From Vibrio marinisediminis (GTDB lineage: Bacteria > Pseudomonadota > Gammaproteobacteria > Enterobacterales > Vibrionaceae): 64,000 nucleotides of DNA. Of the stretch, positions 1 to 9,860 are shown piece by piece. The notes below the pieces were generated by a model. That model had not been told where the DNA came from. It was given only the letters and a program-made list of their open reading frames with translations, and did not search any database. Position 1 is the stretch's first letter. Every line of letters begins with the position of its first letter. The stretch spans positions 1 to 64,000 of the forward strand of contig NZ_JACFYF010000004.1 of NCBI RefSeq assembly GCF_014050145.1. Reading direction: 5' to 3'. The position numbers and the translations under genes are program-made.

Positions 1-64
1 CAGAAGCAGAAGCAGAAGCAGAAGCAGAAGCAGAAGCAGAAGCAGAAGCAGAAGCAGAAGCAGA
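1..64 (+). repeat. GAAGCA hexanucleotide microsatellite in hubP
   Basis: Uninterrupted tandem hexamer, about ten and a half copies in view and continuing off the left edge. It encodes alternating Glu and Ala. Because the unit is six bases, gain or loss of copies changes length by two residues without breaking the frame. Confidence 0.95.
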
Positions 65-2081
65 ATTGTTTGATTTGCCAGAGCAAGAAGAAGCGCTGAC
101 CGACCTTGCAGAAGAGTTAGAGCAACATCCATCTGAGCAACCAACGGAAGACACTCGTTCATTTGAACAGCTCAATGAGCCTACAGAAACTGAAGAGTTT
201 GGACTTGATGTTGAAGACCCATTTGAACAAGAGCTGCCTTCACTCGGTGAAGAGCCAGCGTTAGCGAATGTTGAAGCTGAGCAAATTACAGATTTGTCTG
301 ATACGCCATCATCGGTAGAGCCAAGTCAGCAGACGCAAACGGAAGAGACCAGCGCAGAAGTTGATACATTTGATAGCGCAGAAGAACTTGAAGCTGAAAC
401 CACAGCAGATGAGTCATTTGATCTTAGCGATTTAGATCTACCTGAATATGGTGAAGAACAAGCGTTAGCGGATGTTGAATCTGAGCAAGTTGCGGATTTG
501 GCTGATACGACACCATCGGTAGAGTCAAGTCAGCAGACACAAACGGAAGAGACCAGCGCAGCAGTTGATACATTTGATAGTGCAGATGAACTTGAAGCTG
601 AAACCGTAGCCAATGAGTCATTTGATTTTAGCGACTTGGAACTACCGGAATATGGTGAAGAACAAGCGCTAGCGGACGTTGAATCTGAGCAAATTGCGGA
701 TTTGGCTGATACGCCATCATCGGTAGAGCCAAACCAGCAGACGCAAACGGAAGAGACCAGCGCAGCAGTTGAAACGATTGATAGTGCAGATGAACTTGAA
801 GCTGAAACCGTAGCAGATGAGTCATTTGATTTTAGCGATTTAGAGCTACCGGAATATGGTGAAGAGCAAGCGTTAGCGGACGTTGAATCTGAGCAAATTG
901 CGGATTTGGCTGATACGCCATCATCGGTAGAGCCAAGCCAGCAGACGCAAACGGAAGAGACCAGCGCAGCTGTTGATGCGATTGATAGTGCCGATGAACT
1001 TGAAACTGCGGCAGATGAGTCATTTGATTTTAGCGACTTGGAACTACCGGAATATGGCGAAGAGCAAGCGTTAGCGGATGTTGCAACTGAGCCAAGCTAT
1101 GAGCCGCAGCAAGAAGAGTCATTAACGGCAGAAGATGAAGATTCAGCAAGCGACGAAGCGTTTAGTTTTAGCGATGTAGAGTTGCCAGAGTATGGTGAAG
1201 AACAAGCATTAGCGGATTTTTCACCACCAGAAAAGCAACAGAATGAGGGTGATGAATCTACGGGTTTAGAGAGCACTCCTGCTCCTATCGTTGATGAGTT
1301 GCCAAGCGAGCAAGACCATAACAATGCAATTACTCAGGAAGCTGAGGCGTTAGTTGAAGATCGCTTCTTGGATGAAACACTAGACGAACGTGATGTGTTA
1401 TCTGATTTGTTTGGTGCTGACAATCATAGTCATTTGGCGGCGGAAGATGGTCTTAAACTAGAAGATGATTACGACGAAAAAACGCTCAATGAACTATTAG
1501 CTGAAGGAACGGAAAGCTATTCGCCAATTTCGAATGTTGATCGTGATGTCAGCGATTCAGCGGGCTTAGATTTGCAAGCCATGCTTGATGTCGGTGGTGA
1601 AGATTGGAATGGCTTTAGCCTCTCTCCTGAGCAACAAGCAAACATTTCAGATGAAATCCCTGATGATGAAAGGCAAATTTGGGCGGGTGATAACCAACCG
1701 GCACAAGCGAAAGTCCAAAATGAAGACTGGGAGAGCCAAGAAGATCTTACAGACTTCAACCCTCATCAGCATCAATATCGGACGATTGATGAGCTAATGG
1801 CTGAAGTAGAAAGGCAAGAAGCGGGATTCGATCCTGATGCTGAAGAACTTAAGCTGGACGTTGGCTTAGCGGATTTCCCTGATGTGATTGGCGATATGAG
1901 TGATATTGATGTGGATTCTAACTCAGAAGCTGCTGGTAAACTCGATCTAGCTAAGATCTACATGGAAATGAACGATGCTAGCGGCGCTGTGAGATTATTG
2001 GAAGAAGCGATTGTCGATGGCAATGATGAAATTCGTCGTGAGGCAAAACGATTGATTGATACTCTAAATAGTCGCGCTTAG
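1..2081 (+). CDS. hubP: Polar landmark protein HubP/FimV, 3' part (start lies before the window)
   Basis: The reading frame is open from base 3 to the TAG at 2081, so this is the C-terminal ~693 residues of a larger protein. It opens with a run of Glu-Ala dipeptides, then about six imperfect acidic repeats (core ELPEYGEEQALADV), then an acidic spacer. It ends with a short helical domain (LDLAKIYMEMNDASGAVRLL onward) typical of the FimV C-terminus. The N-terminal signal, LysM and transmembrane parts are outside the window. In Vibrio the FimV homologue is HubP, which places ParA1, FlhF/FlhG and the ParC/ParP chemotaxis array at the old pole. flhF, flhG, parC and parP also lie in this window. 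Truncation is by the window edge, not by mutation. Confidence 0.9.
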   Translation, partial: EAEAEAEAEAEAEAEAEAEAELFDLPEQEEALTDLAEELEQHPSEQPTEDTRSFEQLNEPTETEEFGLDVEDPFEQELPSLGEEPALANVEAEQITDLSDTPSSVEPSQQTQTEETSAEVDTFDSAEELEAETTADESFDLSDLDLPEYGEEQALADVESEQVADLADTTPSVESSQQTQTEETSAAVDTFDSADELEAETVANESFDFSDLELPEYGEEQALADVESEQIADLADTPSSVEPNQQTQTEETSAAVETIDSADELEAETVADESFDFSDLELPEYGEEQALADVESEQIADLADTPSSVEPSQQTQTEETSAAVDAIDSADELETAADESFDFSDLELPEYGEEQALADVATEPSYEPQQEESLTAEDEDSASDEAFSFSDVELPEYGEEQALADFSPPEKQQNEGDESTGLESTPAPIVDELPSEQDHNNAITQEAEALVEDRFLDETLDERDVLSDLFGADNHSHLAAEDGLKLEDDYDEKTLNELLAEGTESYSPISNVDRDVSDSAGLDLQAMLDVGGEDWNGFSLSPEQQANISDEIPDDERQIWAGDNQPAQAKVQNEDWESQEDLTDFNPHQHQYRTIDELMAEVERQEAGFDPDAEELKLDVGLADFPDVIGDMSDIDVDSNSEAAGKLDLAKIYMEMNDASGAVRLLEEAIVDGNDEIRREAKRLIDTLNSRA
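216..1220 (+). repeat. Tandem acidic repeats of hubP (about 68 residues, six copies)
   Basis: Copies begin near 216, 411, 615, 819, 1017 and 1155. Spacing between the middle copies is 204, 204 and 198 bp. Copies 3 and 4 are nearly identical at the DNA level, the first is diverged and the last two are shortened. Each carries ESFDFSDLELPEYGEEQALA or a variant, followed by a Ser/Thr/Gln-rich stretch. The pattern suggests recent internal duplication. Confidence 0.9.
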
Positions 2082-2101
2082 GCTACATCATAGCGAGATA
2101 G

Positions 2102-2129
2102 AAGGGGCTTATGCCCCTTTATTTTTTTC
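2102..2129 (+). terminator. Rho-independent terminator of hubP
   Basis: AAGGGGC stem, TTAT loop, GCCCCTT stem, followed by a T-rich tract (TTTATTTTTTT). It starts about 20 bp after the hubP stop. Confidence 0.85.
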
Positions 2130-2167
2130 ACCCAGAGTAATCAAATGGTTATGACGGACTGGTTTGG

Positions 2168-2187
2168 GTATAGCAGTTTCGCTATAC
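2168..2187. promoter_or_regulatory. Perfect 7-bp inverted repeat in the truA leader
   Basis: GTATAGC-AGTTTC-GCTATAC lies 31 bp before the truA start. It could be an operator or a small leader hairpin. I do not recognise it as a known regulator site. Confidence 0.4.
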
Positions 2188-2217
2188 TTCCGACCCCATT
2201 TTCTAAGAGAGACCAAG

Positions 2218-3012
2218 ATGAGAATCGCTTTAGGTATTGAGTATAACGGTACTCACTACTTTGGCTGGCAACGTCAAAGAGAAGTTCAAAGCGTACAAGA
2301 GAAGCTTGAACGTGCATTAAGTATTGTCGCCAATCATCCTGTAGAAGTTCAGTGTGCAGGTCGTACCGATGCAGGTGTGCATGGTACAGGTCAAGTTGTG
2401 CATTTTGATACTGATGCCAATCGAAAGATGGTGGCTTGGACTATGGGTGCTAATGCAAACCTACCTAGTGACATTGCAGTACGATGGGCTAAAGAGGTGC
2501 CTGATGAGTTTCATGCTCGCTTCGCCGCAACGGCACGACGTTACCGCTACATCATATTCAATAGCAAATTAAGACCGGGCATTTTAAGTTCTGGTGTGAG
2601 CCATTACCACGGTGAGTTGGATGAGGCTAAGATGCATCAAGCCGCTCAATATCTGTTGGGCGAAAATGATTTTACCTCTTTTCGTGCGATACACTGCCAG
2701 TCAAAAACGCCTTGGCGAAATATGATGCACATTAACGTGACTCGTCACGGTCAATATGTGGTCATCGACATCAAAGCCAATGCATTTGTGCACCATATGG
2801 TAAGAAATATCACCGGTAGCCTTATTTGCGTTGGTCGCGGCGAGCAAGAACCTGAGTGGATTCAATGGCTACTTGAGGCAAAAGACCGTAAATTAGCCGG
2901 TGCGACTGCGAAAGCGGAAGGTTTGTATTTGGTGGATGTTGACTACCCAGAGTCGTATGCTTTGCCTCGAGCCCCGATCGGACCGCTATTTTTGCCAGAT
3001 AATTTGAACTAA
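2218..3012 (+). CDS. truA: tRNA pseudouridine(38-40) synthase TruA
   Basis: TruA isomerises uridines 38-40 in the anticodon arm of many tRNAs. The 264-residue product has the family length and the catalytic aspartate motif [16 protein letters not shown] near residue 48. The ATG at 2218 gives the usual N-terminus [20 protein letters not shown]. An upstream in-frame start at 2164 would add 18 unconserved residues across the leader inverted repeat and is not preferred. It follows hubP and precedes accD, the usual Vibrio order. Confidence 0.95.
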   Translation: MRIALGIEYNGTHYFGWQRQREVQSVQEKLERALSIVANHPVEVQCAGRTDAGVHGTGQVVHFDTDANRKMVAWTMGANANLPSDIAVRWAKEVPDEFHARFAATARRYRYIIFNSKLRPGILSSGVSHYHGELDEAKMHQAAQYLLGENDFTSFRAIHCQSKTPWRNMMHINVTRHGQYVVIDIKANAFVHHMVRNITGSLICVGRGEQEPEWIQWLLEAKDRKLAGATAKAEGLYLVDVDYPESYALPRAPIGPLFLPDNLN

Positions 3013-3050
3013 TTGCTAGCAAATAGTTCATAAATAAGAACAATAAACAG

Positions 3051-3074
3051 TAGGCGAGTGTGAATTTTCGCCTA
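3051..3074 (+). terminator. Possible weak terminator after truA
   Basis: TAGGCGA and TCGCCTA arms form a hairpin with a 10-base loop, followed by TTGGTTTGG, a poor U-tract. It may only be a processing or attenuating hairpin in the 220-bp truA-accD gap. Confidence 0.35.
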
Positions 3075-3232
3075 TTGGTTTGGTCGAATGCAGCACAGGG
3101 AGTGGTGGGCAAAAATAGGTACAACCAGTTTTTTGTCTACACTTGGCATTTTATATGCTTTAATCCTCACGCATATATTCAGATTTCATTTCTTTCGCAT
3201 TGCGCGGAAGATAGATAGAGAAAAGGTCTTCC

Positions 3233-4159
3233 ATGAGTTGGCTTGAAAAAATTTTAGAAAAAAGCAACATCGTTAATTCACGTAAAGCATCTATTCCTGA
3301 AGGTGTTTGGACTAAATGTACTTCATGCGAGCAAGTGCTTTACCACGCTGAATTAGAGCGTAACCTAGAAGTATGTCCGAAATGTGACCATCACATGCGC
3401 ATGAAAGCGCGTCGCCGTTTGGAAACATTCCTTGATGAAAACAATCGTGTAGAACTGGCAAATGACCTTGAACCTCAAGATAAATTGAAGTTTAAAGACT
3501 CTAAGCGCTATAAAGATCGCCTTTCTGCTGCTCAAAAAAGCAGTGGTGAAAAAGATGCATTGGTTGTTATGCAAGGTGAAATCATTGGAATTCCAGTTGT
3601 TGCCTGTGCTTTTGAGTTCTCTTTCATGGGTGGCTCAATGGGTTCAGTTGTTGGTGCTCGCTTTGTTAAAGCGGTTGAAGCTGCAATGGAAAACAACTGC
3701 GGTTTGGTGTGTTTCTCTGCCAGTGGCGGTGCTCGCATGCAAGAGGCATTGATGTCTCTAATGCAGATGGCAAAAACCAGTGCTGCACTTGAGCGTTTGT
3801 CGCAAAAAGGTCTACCGTTTATTTCGGTTATGACTGACCCAACCATGGGTGGCGTGTCAGCAAGCTTGGCAATGCTAGGTGATATCAATATTGGTGAGCC
3901 AAAAGCTTTGATTGGTTTTGCAGGTCGCCGTGTTATTGAACAGACGGTACGTGAAGACTTACCAGAAGGCTTCCAGCGTAGTGAGTTCTTACTGGACCAC
4001 GGTGCTATTGATATGATCGTTGACCGTCGTGAAATGCGTCAGCGTGTTAGTGGCATGCTAGCGAAAATGACCAACTCAGCATCACCGCTGGTTGTTTCTG
4101 TTAATGATTCTCCGCAAGAAGCTGAGTATTCTGTACCAGAAGTTAACGAAAAAGGGTAA
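3233..4159 (+). CDS. accD: Acetyl-CoA carboxylase carboxyltransferase subunit beta
   Basis: AccD pairs with AccA to transfer the carboxyl group from biotin to acetyl-CoA, making malonyl-CoA, the committed step of fatty acid synthesis. The 308-residue product has the N-terminal four-cysteine zinc finger (C29, C32, C48, C51) and the crotonase-like core with [14 protein letters not shown] and [10 protein letters not shown]. It is probably the first gene of an accD-folC-dedD transcript: folC starts 43 bp downstream with no terminator between. Confidence 0.97.
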   Translation: MSWLEKILEKSNIVNSRKASIPEGVWTKCTSCEQVLYHAELERNLEVCPKCDHHMRMKARRRLETFLDENNRVELANDLEPQDKLKFKDSKRYKDRLSAAQKSSGEKDALVVMQGEIIGIPVVACAFEFSFMGGSMGSVVGARFVKAVEAAMENNCGLVCFSASGGARMQEALMSLMQMAKTSAALERLSQKGLPFISVMTDPTMGGVSASLAMLGDINIGEPKALIGFAGRRVIEQTVREDLPEGFQRSEFLLDHGAIDMIVDRREMRQRVSGMLAKMTNSASPLVVSVNDSPQEAEYSVPEVNEKG

Positions 4160-4202
4160 AGTACTACTAACAAACAACCACGGATTTATTGGTTAAAGTT
4201 AG

Positions 4203-5468
4203 ATGAGTCAACCTCTTATTCCTCAAGCCACATCTCCACTTTCGATGTGGCTTGATTATTTAGCAAATATACACACTTCAGCAATCGACCTTGGTTTGGA
4301 ACGCGTTCATGCAGTTGCAAGTCAAGCTAATCTGATCAAACCCGCTCCAACAGTGATTACCGTTGCCGGTACTAATGGCAAAGGGTCTACCTGTGCGCTT
4401 ATGGAAGCGATCTTACTTGATGCCGGCTACTCTGTTGGTGTTTACAGTTCTCCTCACTTAATTCGTTATAACGAGCGTGTGCGCATTAATGGGCAAGACT
4501 TGTGTGATGAAAAGCATGTGCAAGCTTTTGATTTTATCGAAAAGCAACGTGGTGAGATTAGCTTAAGCTTTTTTGAATATGGCACTTTAGCCGCGCTGCG
4601 CTCATTTCAAACAGAACAAGTTGATATTGTGCTACTTGAAGTTGGGCTAGGTGGACGTCTTGATGCGACCAATGTTGTCGATCATGATGTGTCAGTCATC
4701 ACCAGTCTTGCGATTGATCATGTTGATTGGCTTGGTGATGATATCAATGTGATTGGATTTGAAAAGGCGGGAATATTCCGCAGTGGAAAACCTGCGATTT
4801 GTGGCCAGCCGAAGGCACCTGCTACTGTTGCCGCTCATGCGGATGATATTAGTGCGGAACTTTTCCAAGTCGGTATTCAATACGATTACGCGCTCACCGA
4901 GAACAATGCTTGGCGTTGGAGCCACGGTAGCTTCCAACTCGATGCACTTCCTGTTCCCAATCTGCCATTACCAAATGCTGCAACAGCACTAATGGCATTG
5001 GCTAGCGCCCATCTTGATATTAGCGATGTGAATATCGTTAATGGTTTAAAACAGGCGACCCTGCCTGGTCGCATGCAATTAATTAACCAGCAACCAACAG
5101 TACTACTTGATGTCGCGCATAACCCTCATTCGGCGCAATACTTAGTTGAGCAAGTTACGTTGCAGTACCCAGCTAAAACTATTCATATGGTGATAGCGAT
5201 GTTGCATGATAAAGATATTCAATCGACGATCGAAATCTTGTCTCCATTGGCAAGCTATTGGTACCCAGCTTCTTTATCCGGACCTCGTGCGGCAACAGCG
5301 GCGGAGTTGTGTCAATATCTACCTGAGGGGCAGATGCAGTACTCAAAGCCTGTATTGGCATTTGATACCGCAATGACACAGGCAAAAGAAGAAGATGTCA
5401 TTATCGTGGTCGGTTCATTCCATACTGTCGGTGAAGTTCTTGAACATTGGCAGGAGAAAGGAGAGTAA
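4203..5468 (+). CDS. folC: Bifunctional dihydrofolate synthase/folylpolyglutamate synthase
   Basis: FolC adds glutamate to dihydropteroate and then polyglutamylates folates, using ATP. The 421-residue protein has the Mur-ligase type P-loop GTNGKGSTCALMEAILL near residue 57, the following YSSPHLIRYNERVRING segment, and the DVAHNPHSAQ motif of the C-terminal domain. The stop codon abuts the dedD ATG directly, which indicates translational coupling. Length and motifs are complete. Confidence 0.95.
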   Translation: MSQPLIPQATSPLSMWLDYLANIHTSAIDLGLERVHAVASQANLIKPAPTVITVAGTNGKGSTCALMEAILLDAGYSVGVYSSPHLIRYNERVRINGQDLCDEKHVQAFDFIEKQRGEISLSFFEYGTLAALRSFQTEQVDIVLLEVGLGGRLDATNVVDHDVSVITSLAIDHVDWLGDDINVIGFEKAGIFRSGKPAICGQPKAPATVAAHADDISAELFQVGIQYDYALTENNAWRWSHGSFQLDALPVPNLPLPNAATALMALASAHLDISDVNIVNGLKQATLPGRMQLINQQPTVLLDVAHNPHSAQYLVEQVTLQYPAKTIHMVIAMLHDKDIQSTIEILSPLASYWYPASLSGPRAATAAELCQYLPEGQMQYSKPVLAFDTAMTQAKEEDVIIVVGSFHTVGEVLEHWQEKGE

Positions 5469-6005
5469 ATGGCAAGTAAGTTTCAAAATCGTCTAGTCGG
5501 AACCATTATATTGGTTTCCATTGGGGTGATAGTGCTACCTGATGTACTAGATGGCAAAAAAACACATTACCAAGAAGAAATTGCCAGTATTCCTATTAAA
5601 CCTGAGTTAGATAGTGATGTGGAATCTTTTGAGGTATTGGCACCCGAAGATGACAGTGCCTCATTGCCGCCTTCGCCAGTCGAAGTGGTTGAAGAGAGCG
5701 TTGAGGAAGTTGAACCATCAACGGTGACGGTTGCTGTTACTGAAGTGCCAGAGCGTAATCAATATCAAGAGAGTGCTTGGATCATTCAATTGATGGCATT
5801 GAAGAACGCAGAAAACGCAGAGAATGTAGTTAAAGATCTGCAAAAACGTGGCTATCAGGCACACACTAAGCTCGAAAATGGTTTCACTCGAGTCATTATA
5901 GGTCCTGATGTATCAAAAAATAAGCTAGAACGTCAGATAACTGAGCTGCAAAAAATTACGGGCTCAAAAGGTCGTTTGCTTAAATTTAAACCACTAAATC
6001 CTTAA
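5469..6005 (+). CDS. dedD: Cell-division SPOR-domain protein DedD
   Basis: The 178-residue protein has one N-terminal transmembrane helix (about residues 8-25), a long acidic Pro/Val/Glu linker, and a C-terminal SPOR domain (from about residue 100, SAWIIQLMALKNAENAENVV). SPOR domains bind denuded septal peptidoglycan. DedD is a division-site inner-membrane protein in gamma-proteobacteria. Its TAA stop (6003-6005) lies inside the PurR-like operator that serves the next transcription unit. Confidence 0.9.
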   Translation: MASKFQNRLVGTIILVSIGVIVLPDVLDGKKTHYQEEIASIPIKPELDSDVESFEVLAPEDDSASLPPSPVEVVEESVEEVEPSTVTVAVTEVPERNQYQESAWIIQLMALKNAENAENVVKDLQKRGYQAHTKLENGFTRVIIGPDVSKNKLERQITELQKITGSKGRLLKFKPLNP

Positions 6006-6019
6006 GAAAACGTTTGCGT
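6004..6019. promoter_or_regulatory. PurR operator for cvpA-purF
   Basis: AAGAAAACGTTTGCGT is the exact reverse complement of ACGCAAACGTTTTCTT, which fits the PurR box consensus. It overlaps the last bases of dedD. A candidate -10 (TAAAAT, 6035-6040) follows, and the operator covers the likely -35 region. In E. coli the cvpA-purF operon is the classic PurR target. Confidence 0.85.
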
Positions 6020-6067
6020 CAGCGTTTTTTCTGTTAAAATGCGCGCGAACTGAAGATGTGAATACAC

Positions 6068-6559
6068 ATGAATTGGTTAGATATTGTTATTTTGAGCGTG
6101 ATTGGTCTATCGGCTTTAATCAGCTTAGTTCGTGGCTTCGCAAAAGAAGCGTTGTCATTGGTTATATGGTTCGGTGCGTTTTTTATTGCCAGTCAGTATT
6201 ACAGCCGATTGGCGGTGTACTTCACCAAAATCCAAGATGAAATGTTTCGCGATGGCGCAGCCATTGCTGCTCTGTTTGTTGCCACGCTTATTGTAGGTGC
6301 GTTGGTCAACTATGTGATTGGGCAGTTGATTCAGAAAACGGGTTTGTCAGGGACAGACCGAGTGTTGGGTATCGTATTTGGCGGCTTACGTGGTGTACTG
6401 ATAGTCTCCGCTGTACTGTTTTTTGTCGATACTTTTACCACGTTTAATCAAAACGAATGGTGGTCTAGCTCTGAGTTAGTGCCACATTTTAAATTGGTTA
6501 TCCGTCCGTTTTTCGAACACCTACAAGCATCATCGAGTTTCTTATCTGGCGCGGGCTAA
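6068..6559 (+). CDS. cvpA: Colicin V production / purine-operon membrane protein CvpA
   Basis: The 163-residue inner-membrane protein has about four transmembrane helices and the family N-terminus MNWLDIVILSVIGLSALISL. CvpA was first identified as needed for colicin V production and is also linked to envelope and bile tolerance; its biochemical role is not settled. It lies 35 bp before purF, the conserved two-gene arrangement, and shares the PurR-controlled promoter. Confidence 0.93.
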   Translation: MNWLDIVILSVIGLSALISLVRGFAKEALSLVIWFGAFFIASQYYSRLAVYFTKIQDEMFRDGAAIAALFVATLIVGALVNYVIGQLIQKTGLSGTDRVLGIVFGGLRGVLIVSAVLFFVDTFTTFNQNEWWSSSELVPHFKLVIRPFFEHLQASSSFLSGAG

Positions 6560-6594
6560 CGCGCCAGCCATTGTCGCAAATCGAGGGTTAGGAC

Positions 6595-8109
6595 ATGTGT
6601 GGTATTGTTGGAATCGTGGGCACTACGCCTGTAAATCAGTCTATTTATGACGCTTTGACTGTATTGCAGCACCGTGGCCAAGATGCCGCTGGTATTTGTA
6701 CCATAGAAAGCAATCGTTTTCGTCTGCGTAAGGCGAATGGTTTGGTCAAGGATGTGTTCGAGGCAAGGCACATGCAAAGGCTGCAAGGAAACGTCGGCAT
6801 AGGTCATGTTCGTTATCCTACCGCAGGCAGTTCAAGTGCCTCAGAAGCTCAACCTTTCTACGTAAACTCCCCATTTGGTATCACCCTCGCTCACAACGGC
6901 AACCTGACTAATGCGAACGATGTTCGTGAAAAACTTTTTGTTAAAGACCGCCGTCACCTCAATACCACTTCTGATTCTGAAGTTCTGCTTAACGTGCTTG
7001 CACACGAAATTGATACCGTAAAAGGTAATGTAACCGCAGAAGATGTTTTTCGTGCAGTGATGAATGTACACCACACGATCCGTGGTGCGTATGCGGTAGT
7101 CGCAATGATCATTGGCCACGGTATGATTGCTTTTCGTGACCCTAAAGGTATTCGTCCTTTGTGTTTGGGTAAACGAGAAGTTTCAGGAAAGACCGAATAT
7201 ATGGTGGCTTCAGAATCAGTTGCACTTGATGCTGTTGGTTTTGATTTTATCCGTGATGTTGCTCCAGGCGAAGCGATCTACGTGACTGATGATGGTGAAC
7301 TGTTCACGCAACAATGTGCTGAGAATGCAGCACTAAATCCTTGTATGTTTGAATACGTTTATTTTGCTCGTCCAGACTCGTTTATCGACAAGATTTCAGT
7401 TTATGCCGCGCGTGTTGAGATGGGCAAAAAACTGGGTGAACGTATCCGTGATGAGTACAGCCACTTAGACATTGATGTCGTTATTCCTATCCCAGAAACA
7501 TCATGTGATATCGCACTGCAGATTGCACAAGCGATTGATATTCCATACCGTCAGGGTTTTGTGAAAAACCGTTATGTTGGGCGCACCTTCATTATGCCGG
7601 GTCAACAACAGCGTAAGAAGTCAGTACGTCGTAAACTCAATGCCATTCGTTCTGAATTTAAAGATAAAAACGTACTGTTGGTGGATGATTCAATCGTTCG
7701 CGGTACGACATCAGAGCAGATCATTGAAATGGCGCGTGATTCTGGCGCCAACAAAGTATTCATGGTTTCTGCTGCGCCGGAAATTCGCTTCCCTAACGTT
7801 TACGGTATCGATATGCCAAGTGCCAATGAGTTAATTGCGCATGGTCGTGATAATGAGCAAATCTGTAAGCAAATTGGTGCCGATGAACTGATTTTCCAGA
7901 CGCTGGAAGATCTAGTGGCAGCGGTTGGTTCAGGTAATACTGACATTACTAAATTTGAGACATCAGTATTTAGTGGTGAATATGTGACAGGGGATATTAC
8001 TCAGGAATACTTAGAGTACCTTGAGTCACTACGCAGTGATGATGCAAAAGTGCAAATTGAGATCCAGCAAGATTTGGCAAGTTTGGAGCTCTATAACGAA
8101 GGCGTCTAA
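6595..8109 (+). CDS. purF: Amidophosphoribosyltransferase
   Basis: PurF makes 5-phosphoribosylamine from PRPP and glutamine, the first committed step of purine synthesis. The 504-residue product begins MCGIVGIVG, so Cys2 becomes the N-terminal nucleophile of the glutaminase domain after Met removal. The PRPP-binding loop [17 protein letters not shown] lies in the C-terminal phosphoribosyltransferase domain. A clear ribosome binding site (GAGGGTTAGGA) precedes the ATG. Confidence 0.97.
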   Translation: MCGIVGIVGTTPVNQSIYDALTVLQHRGQDAAGICTIESNRFRLRKANGLVKDVFEARHMQRLQGNVGIGHVRYPTAGSSSASEAQPFYVNSPFGITLAHNGNLTNANDVREKLFVKDRRHLNTTSDSEVLLNVLAHEIDTVKGNVTAEDVFRAVMNVHHTIRGAYAVVAMIIGHGMIAFRDPKGIRPLCLGKREVSGKTEYMVASESVALDAVGFDFIRDVAPGEAIYVTDDGELFTQQCAENAALNPCMFEYVYFARPDSFIDKISVYAARVEMGKKLGERIRDEYSHLDIDVVIPIPETSCDIALQIAQAIDIPYRQGFVKNRYVGRTFIMPGQQQRKKSVRRKLNAIRSEFKDKNVLLVDDSIVRGTTSEQIIEMARDSGANKVFMVSAAPEIRFPNVYGIDMPSANELIAHGRDNEQICKQIGADELIFQTLEDLVAAVGSGNTDITKFETSVFSGEYVTGDITQEYLEYLESLRSDDAKVQIEIQQDLASLELYNEGV

Positions 8110-8158
8110 ACGTCGGTAGATATAAACTCGACAAATACAAATTGCTTAAACAGAGATA

Positions 8159-8188
8159 AAAAAACGGCTTCTTAAGAAGCCGTTTTTT
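8159..8188. terminator. Bidirectional terminator between purF and znuB
   Basis: A perfect palindrome centred on CTTAAG, with arms AAAAACGGCTT and AAGCCGTTTTT. It has a T-tract on either strand, so it can end both the convergent purF and znuCB transcripts. Confidence 0.9.
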
Positions 8189-8214
8189 ACATTCTAAAGC
8201 TCACCATATTTTGG

Positions 8215-8997
8215 TTAGGCGGCTTGCTTAAACTGACTAAGCAGAAATAGCGCAGCAGCACTGATCACGACAGAAGGTCCCGCAGGGGTATCGAAGTGCC
8301 ATGACAGCGTCAATCCGGATAACACAGAAATTGCGCCAAACAGCGAAGCGATTGTCGCCATCTGCTCTGGAGAACGCGAAAATCGGCGTGCGGTAGCGGC
8401 AGGAATGATAAGTAGTGAGGTAATAATCAAGGCGCCAACAAACTTCATGCCGACTGCAATCACTAAACCTACCAATAGCATCAAAATCAGCCGCATGAGA
8501 TCGACATTATGCCCTTCTACCGACGCAAGCTCTTCGTTAATAGTGGTTGCTAATAGTGAGCGCCAAAATAGAGCTAGCATCACTCCCACGACGACAACAC
8601 CTAGGTAGATGAAGATAAGATCGTCTGGAGAGACCGCCAGCAGATCGCCAAACAGATAGCTCATCAAATCTATTCTGACATCATCGAGGAAGCTGACCGC
8701 AACTAAGCCAAGAGACAATGAACTGTGCGCTAGGATCCCCAGCAATGTGTCTGCTGCGACCACTTGTTGTCTCTGTAATGTCACAAGGATGACCGCAAGT
8801 AACATACAACATACGACCAAAGCTAGGTATAGGTTGACGTCGAGTAAGAAACCGAATGCTAACCCCATGAGTGAGGCATGCGCGAGTGTGTCGCCAAAAT
8901 AGGCCATCTTTCGCCATACGACGAATGAGCCTAATGGTCCGGCAATTAGGGCTATACCTAAACCGGCAAGAATCGATGGGAGTAGAAACTCAATCAT
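8215..8997 (-). CDS. znuB: High-affinity zinc ABC transporter permease ZnuB
   Basis: ZnuB is the membrane permease of the ZnuABC zinc importer. The 260-residue hydrophobic protein has the ABC-3 family features [20 protein letters not shown] and a series of about eight membrane segments. I chose the ATG at 8997 ([12 protein letters not shown]), which matches the family start. An in-frame ATG at 9012 adds five residues. The start overlaps the end of znuC by 8 bp, which implies coupled translation. Confidence 0.93.
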   Translation of the reverse strand: MIEFLLPSILAGLGIALIAGPLGSFVVWRKMAYFGDTLAHASLMGLAFGFLLDVNLYLALVVCCMLLAVILVTLQRQQVVAADTLLGILAHSSLSLGLVAVSFLDDVRIDLMSYLFGDLLAVSPDDLIFIYLGVVVVGVMLALFWRSLLATTINEELASVEGHNVDLMRLILMLLVGLVIAVGMKFVGALIITSLLIIPAATARRFSRSPEQMATIASLFGAISVLSGLTLSWHFDTPAGPSVVISAAALFLLSQFKQAA

Positions 8998-9778
8998 GTT
9001 TTTGATGACCATGTGTTTGGTGTGAGCATGTAGGACCCGCGCACTTCACTGGTTGCCCCGCCAGATCGTGATGATGATGATCATGTTGGTGATGATAAAA
9101 CGCGAATGTTTCTTGGCGCGTCTCACCAAATAGCGCAATGTATTTTGGATGTTGAGCAATCGCCGCTGGTGCGCCTGAACAGCAGATATGATGCTGCAAG
9201 CAAATAACATGGTCAGTTTTTGCCATTACTAGGTGTAGATCATGTGAAACCATGAAAACGGCGCAATGGAAACGGCGACGAATGGTATCAATAAGATCAT
9301 ACAAATCGATTTGTCCTTGGACATCAACACCTTGTGCAGGTTCATCTAGTACGAGTACATCCGGGCGTTGTAGTAGCGCTCGCGCGAGAAGTACCCGCTG
9401 AGTTTCTCCACCAGAGAGGGCGTGCATGTCATTCGCGAGTAGGTGTTGTGCACCCGTTAGCGTTAAGGCATCTTGGATTTCTTGTTGGCTAAAGCGCCCA
9501 GCTAAACGTAAAAAACGCGAAACATCGAGCGGTAGCGCTTCGTTAAGTTTTAGTTTTTGAGGAACGTAACCAATTTTTAGCTTTTTAGGTTTACTGATCT
9601 TGCCGCTATAGCGTTTTTGTAACCCTAGCAATACCTTCACTAAGGTTGATTTCCCCGCGCCATTAGGACCGATCAAAGTAATAATTTCGCCTTTGTTAAT
9701 ACTCAAGCTAACATTATCTAAAACTTGTCGACCATCAAATTGAACGCTGATATTCGAAAGTTCGATTAGCGCAGTCAT
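8990..9778 (-). CDS. znuC: Zinc ABC transporter ATP-binding protein ZnuC
   Basis: The 262-residue ATPase has Walker [10 protein letters not shown] (about residues 38-46), the signature LSGGETQR, Walker B VLVLDEP and the switch histidine in VSHDLH. The C-terminal 40 residues are rich in histidine with two cysteines ([23 protein letters not shown]), an extension found in ZnuC of enteric bacteria and Vibrio that may sense or buffer zinc. It is transcribed divergently from znuA. Confidence 0.95.
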   Translation of the reverse strand: MTALIELSNISVQFDGRQVLDNVSLSINKGEIITLIGPNGAGKSTLVKVLLGLQKRYSGKISKPKKLKIGYVPQKLKLNEALPLDVSRFLRLAGRFSQQEIQDALTLTGAQHLLANDMHALSGGETQRVLLARALLQRPDVLVLDEPAQGVDVQGQIDLYDLIDTIRRRFHCAVFMVSHDLHLVMAKTDHVICLQHHICCSGAPAAIAQHPKYIALFGETRQETFAFYHHQHDHHHHDLAGQPVKCAGPTCSHQTHGHQKHD

Positions 9779-9803
9779 GAATGGAACTCATTTGCAATTG
9801 ACT

Positions 9804-9822
9804 AATGTTATAATGTAACATT
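9804..9822. promoter_or_regulatory. Zur operator between znuC and znuA
   Basis: AATGTTATAATGTAACATT is a near-perfect palindrome matching the gamma-proteobacterial Zur box. It sits in the 82-bp divergent gap, where it can repress znuCB and znuA together under zinc-replete conditions. Confidence 0.85.
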
Positions 9823-9860
9823 TATTCCTACTCAATACCATATACCGGTGCTTTAACGCG

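Noticed and set aside
424-1759. Minus-strand open frames across hubP (63-80 residues)
   Set aside because: They recur with the 204-bp repeat and are the antisense of repetitive coding sequence; no start signals or family resemblance.
2822-3124. Minus-strand 100-codon ORF at the truA end
   Set aside because: Mostly antisense to truA with no ribosome binding site and no recognisable domain.
3532-3888. Minus-strand 118-codon ORF inside accD
   Set aside because: Wholly antisense to a conserved enzyme gene; typical shadow frame.
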